In this document: piece by piece, positions 48,686-49,791 of the stretch
Numbering within the stretch: the first letter of the stretch is position 1
How the letters are laid out: each line of letters starts with the position of its first letter
Assembly (NCBI GenBank): GCA_949741215.1
Contig: CATJLA010000166.1
Coordinates: 1 to 49,791, forward strand
Reading direction: 5' to 3'
DNA: 49,791 bases
From: an uncultured Oscillospiraceae bacterium
GTDB lineage: Bacteria > Bacillota > Clostridia > Oscillospirales > Ruminococcaceae
Program-made: the position numbers and the translations under genes
Notes under the pieces: model-generated
Seen by the model: only the letters and a program-made list of their open reading frames with translations
Told to the model about the DNA's origin: nothing
The model's database searches: none

Positions 48686-49791
<1,106 letters not shown>

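Overview
The window looks like a chromosomal segment of a spore-forming, Gram-positive member of the Clostridia, most like the Oscillospirales/Ruminococcaceae. The evidence is the spoVAC-spoVAD-spoVAE set, strong AGGAGG ribosome binding sites, occasional TTG starts, FemX-type peptidoglycan-bridge enzymes, and near-consensus TTGACA/TATAAT promoters. Nothing looks like a plasmid or phage. Three perfect ParB-binding parS sites (4215, 26832, 34788) plus the ribosomal L11/L10 gene cluster suggest that the segment lies on the origin-proximal side of the chromosome.

Layout. 1-5.3 kb: start of a secreted protein gene, family 4 uracil-DNA glycosylase, PduL phosphotransacylase, two tandem FemX-like enzymes, and an orphan LytS-type histidine kinase. 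5.5-7.5 kb: spoVA operon. 7.7-15 kb (mostly minus strand): DUF1835-type protein, KduI, a locus of membrane-tethered MerR regulator + YhfC + CPBP (the CPBP gene is frameshifted), a small membrane protein with a radical SAM enzyme, and TsaD. 15-24 kb: a complete minus-strand arginine pathway transcribed argG-argH-argC-argJ-argB-argD-argF, with an ARG box upstream of argG and a GNAT remnant and terminator after argF. 24-30 kb: alanine racemase; then oxidoreductase, ThuA-like protein and oxidoreductase on the minus strand, with a divergent AraC regulator. 30-38.8 kb: Bcp peroxiredoxin, ArgS, a small unknown protein, CapA-like lipoprotein, DUF3810 membrane metalloprotein, and an operon of a membrane-fused hydrolase, Smr protein and GNAT enzyme. 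39-43.8 kb (minus): rpmG-secE-nusG-rplK-rplA, a small membrane protein, then rplJ-rplL behind an L10 leader. 44-47.4 kb (plus): Ddl, an SMI1/KNR4 protein, MurI and DUF1934. 47.4 kb to the end: two tandem acyltransferase-3 membrane proteins, the second cut by the window edge inside a (TGTC)n repeat.

Together the genes cover nearly all steps from glutamate to arginine plus ArgS, D-Ala/D-Glu supply for the wall (Alr, Ddl, MurI, FemX pair), spore DPA handling, a small uronate/sugar-acid set, and core translation/secretion genes.

The most notable things beyond the genes are: a tetranucleotide repeat in the coding sequence of the last acyltransferase, whose two other frames stop almost at once (a likely ON/OFF contingency switch); three parS sites with 28 identical bases each; two dispersed intergenic repeat families (one with core GGGACGnnACTGCCG, one built on GAATAGGGAATAGT, found just behind genes); a hydrolase whose nucleophile serine is glycine; and a terminator folded over the -35 box of the L10 promoter. 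All functional calls come from reading the sequence; no searches were run.
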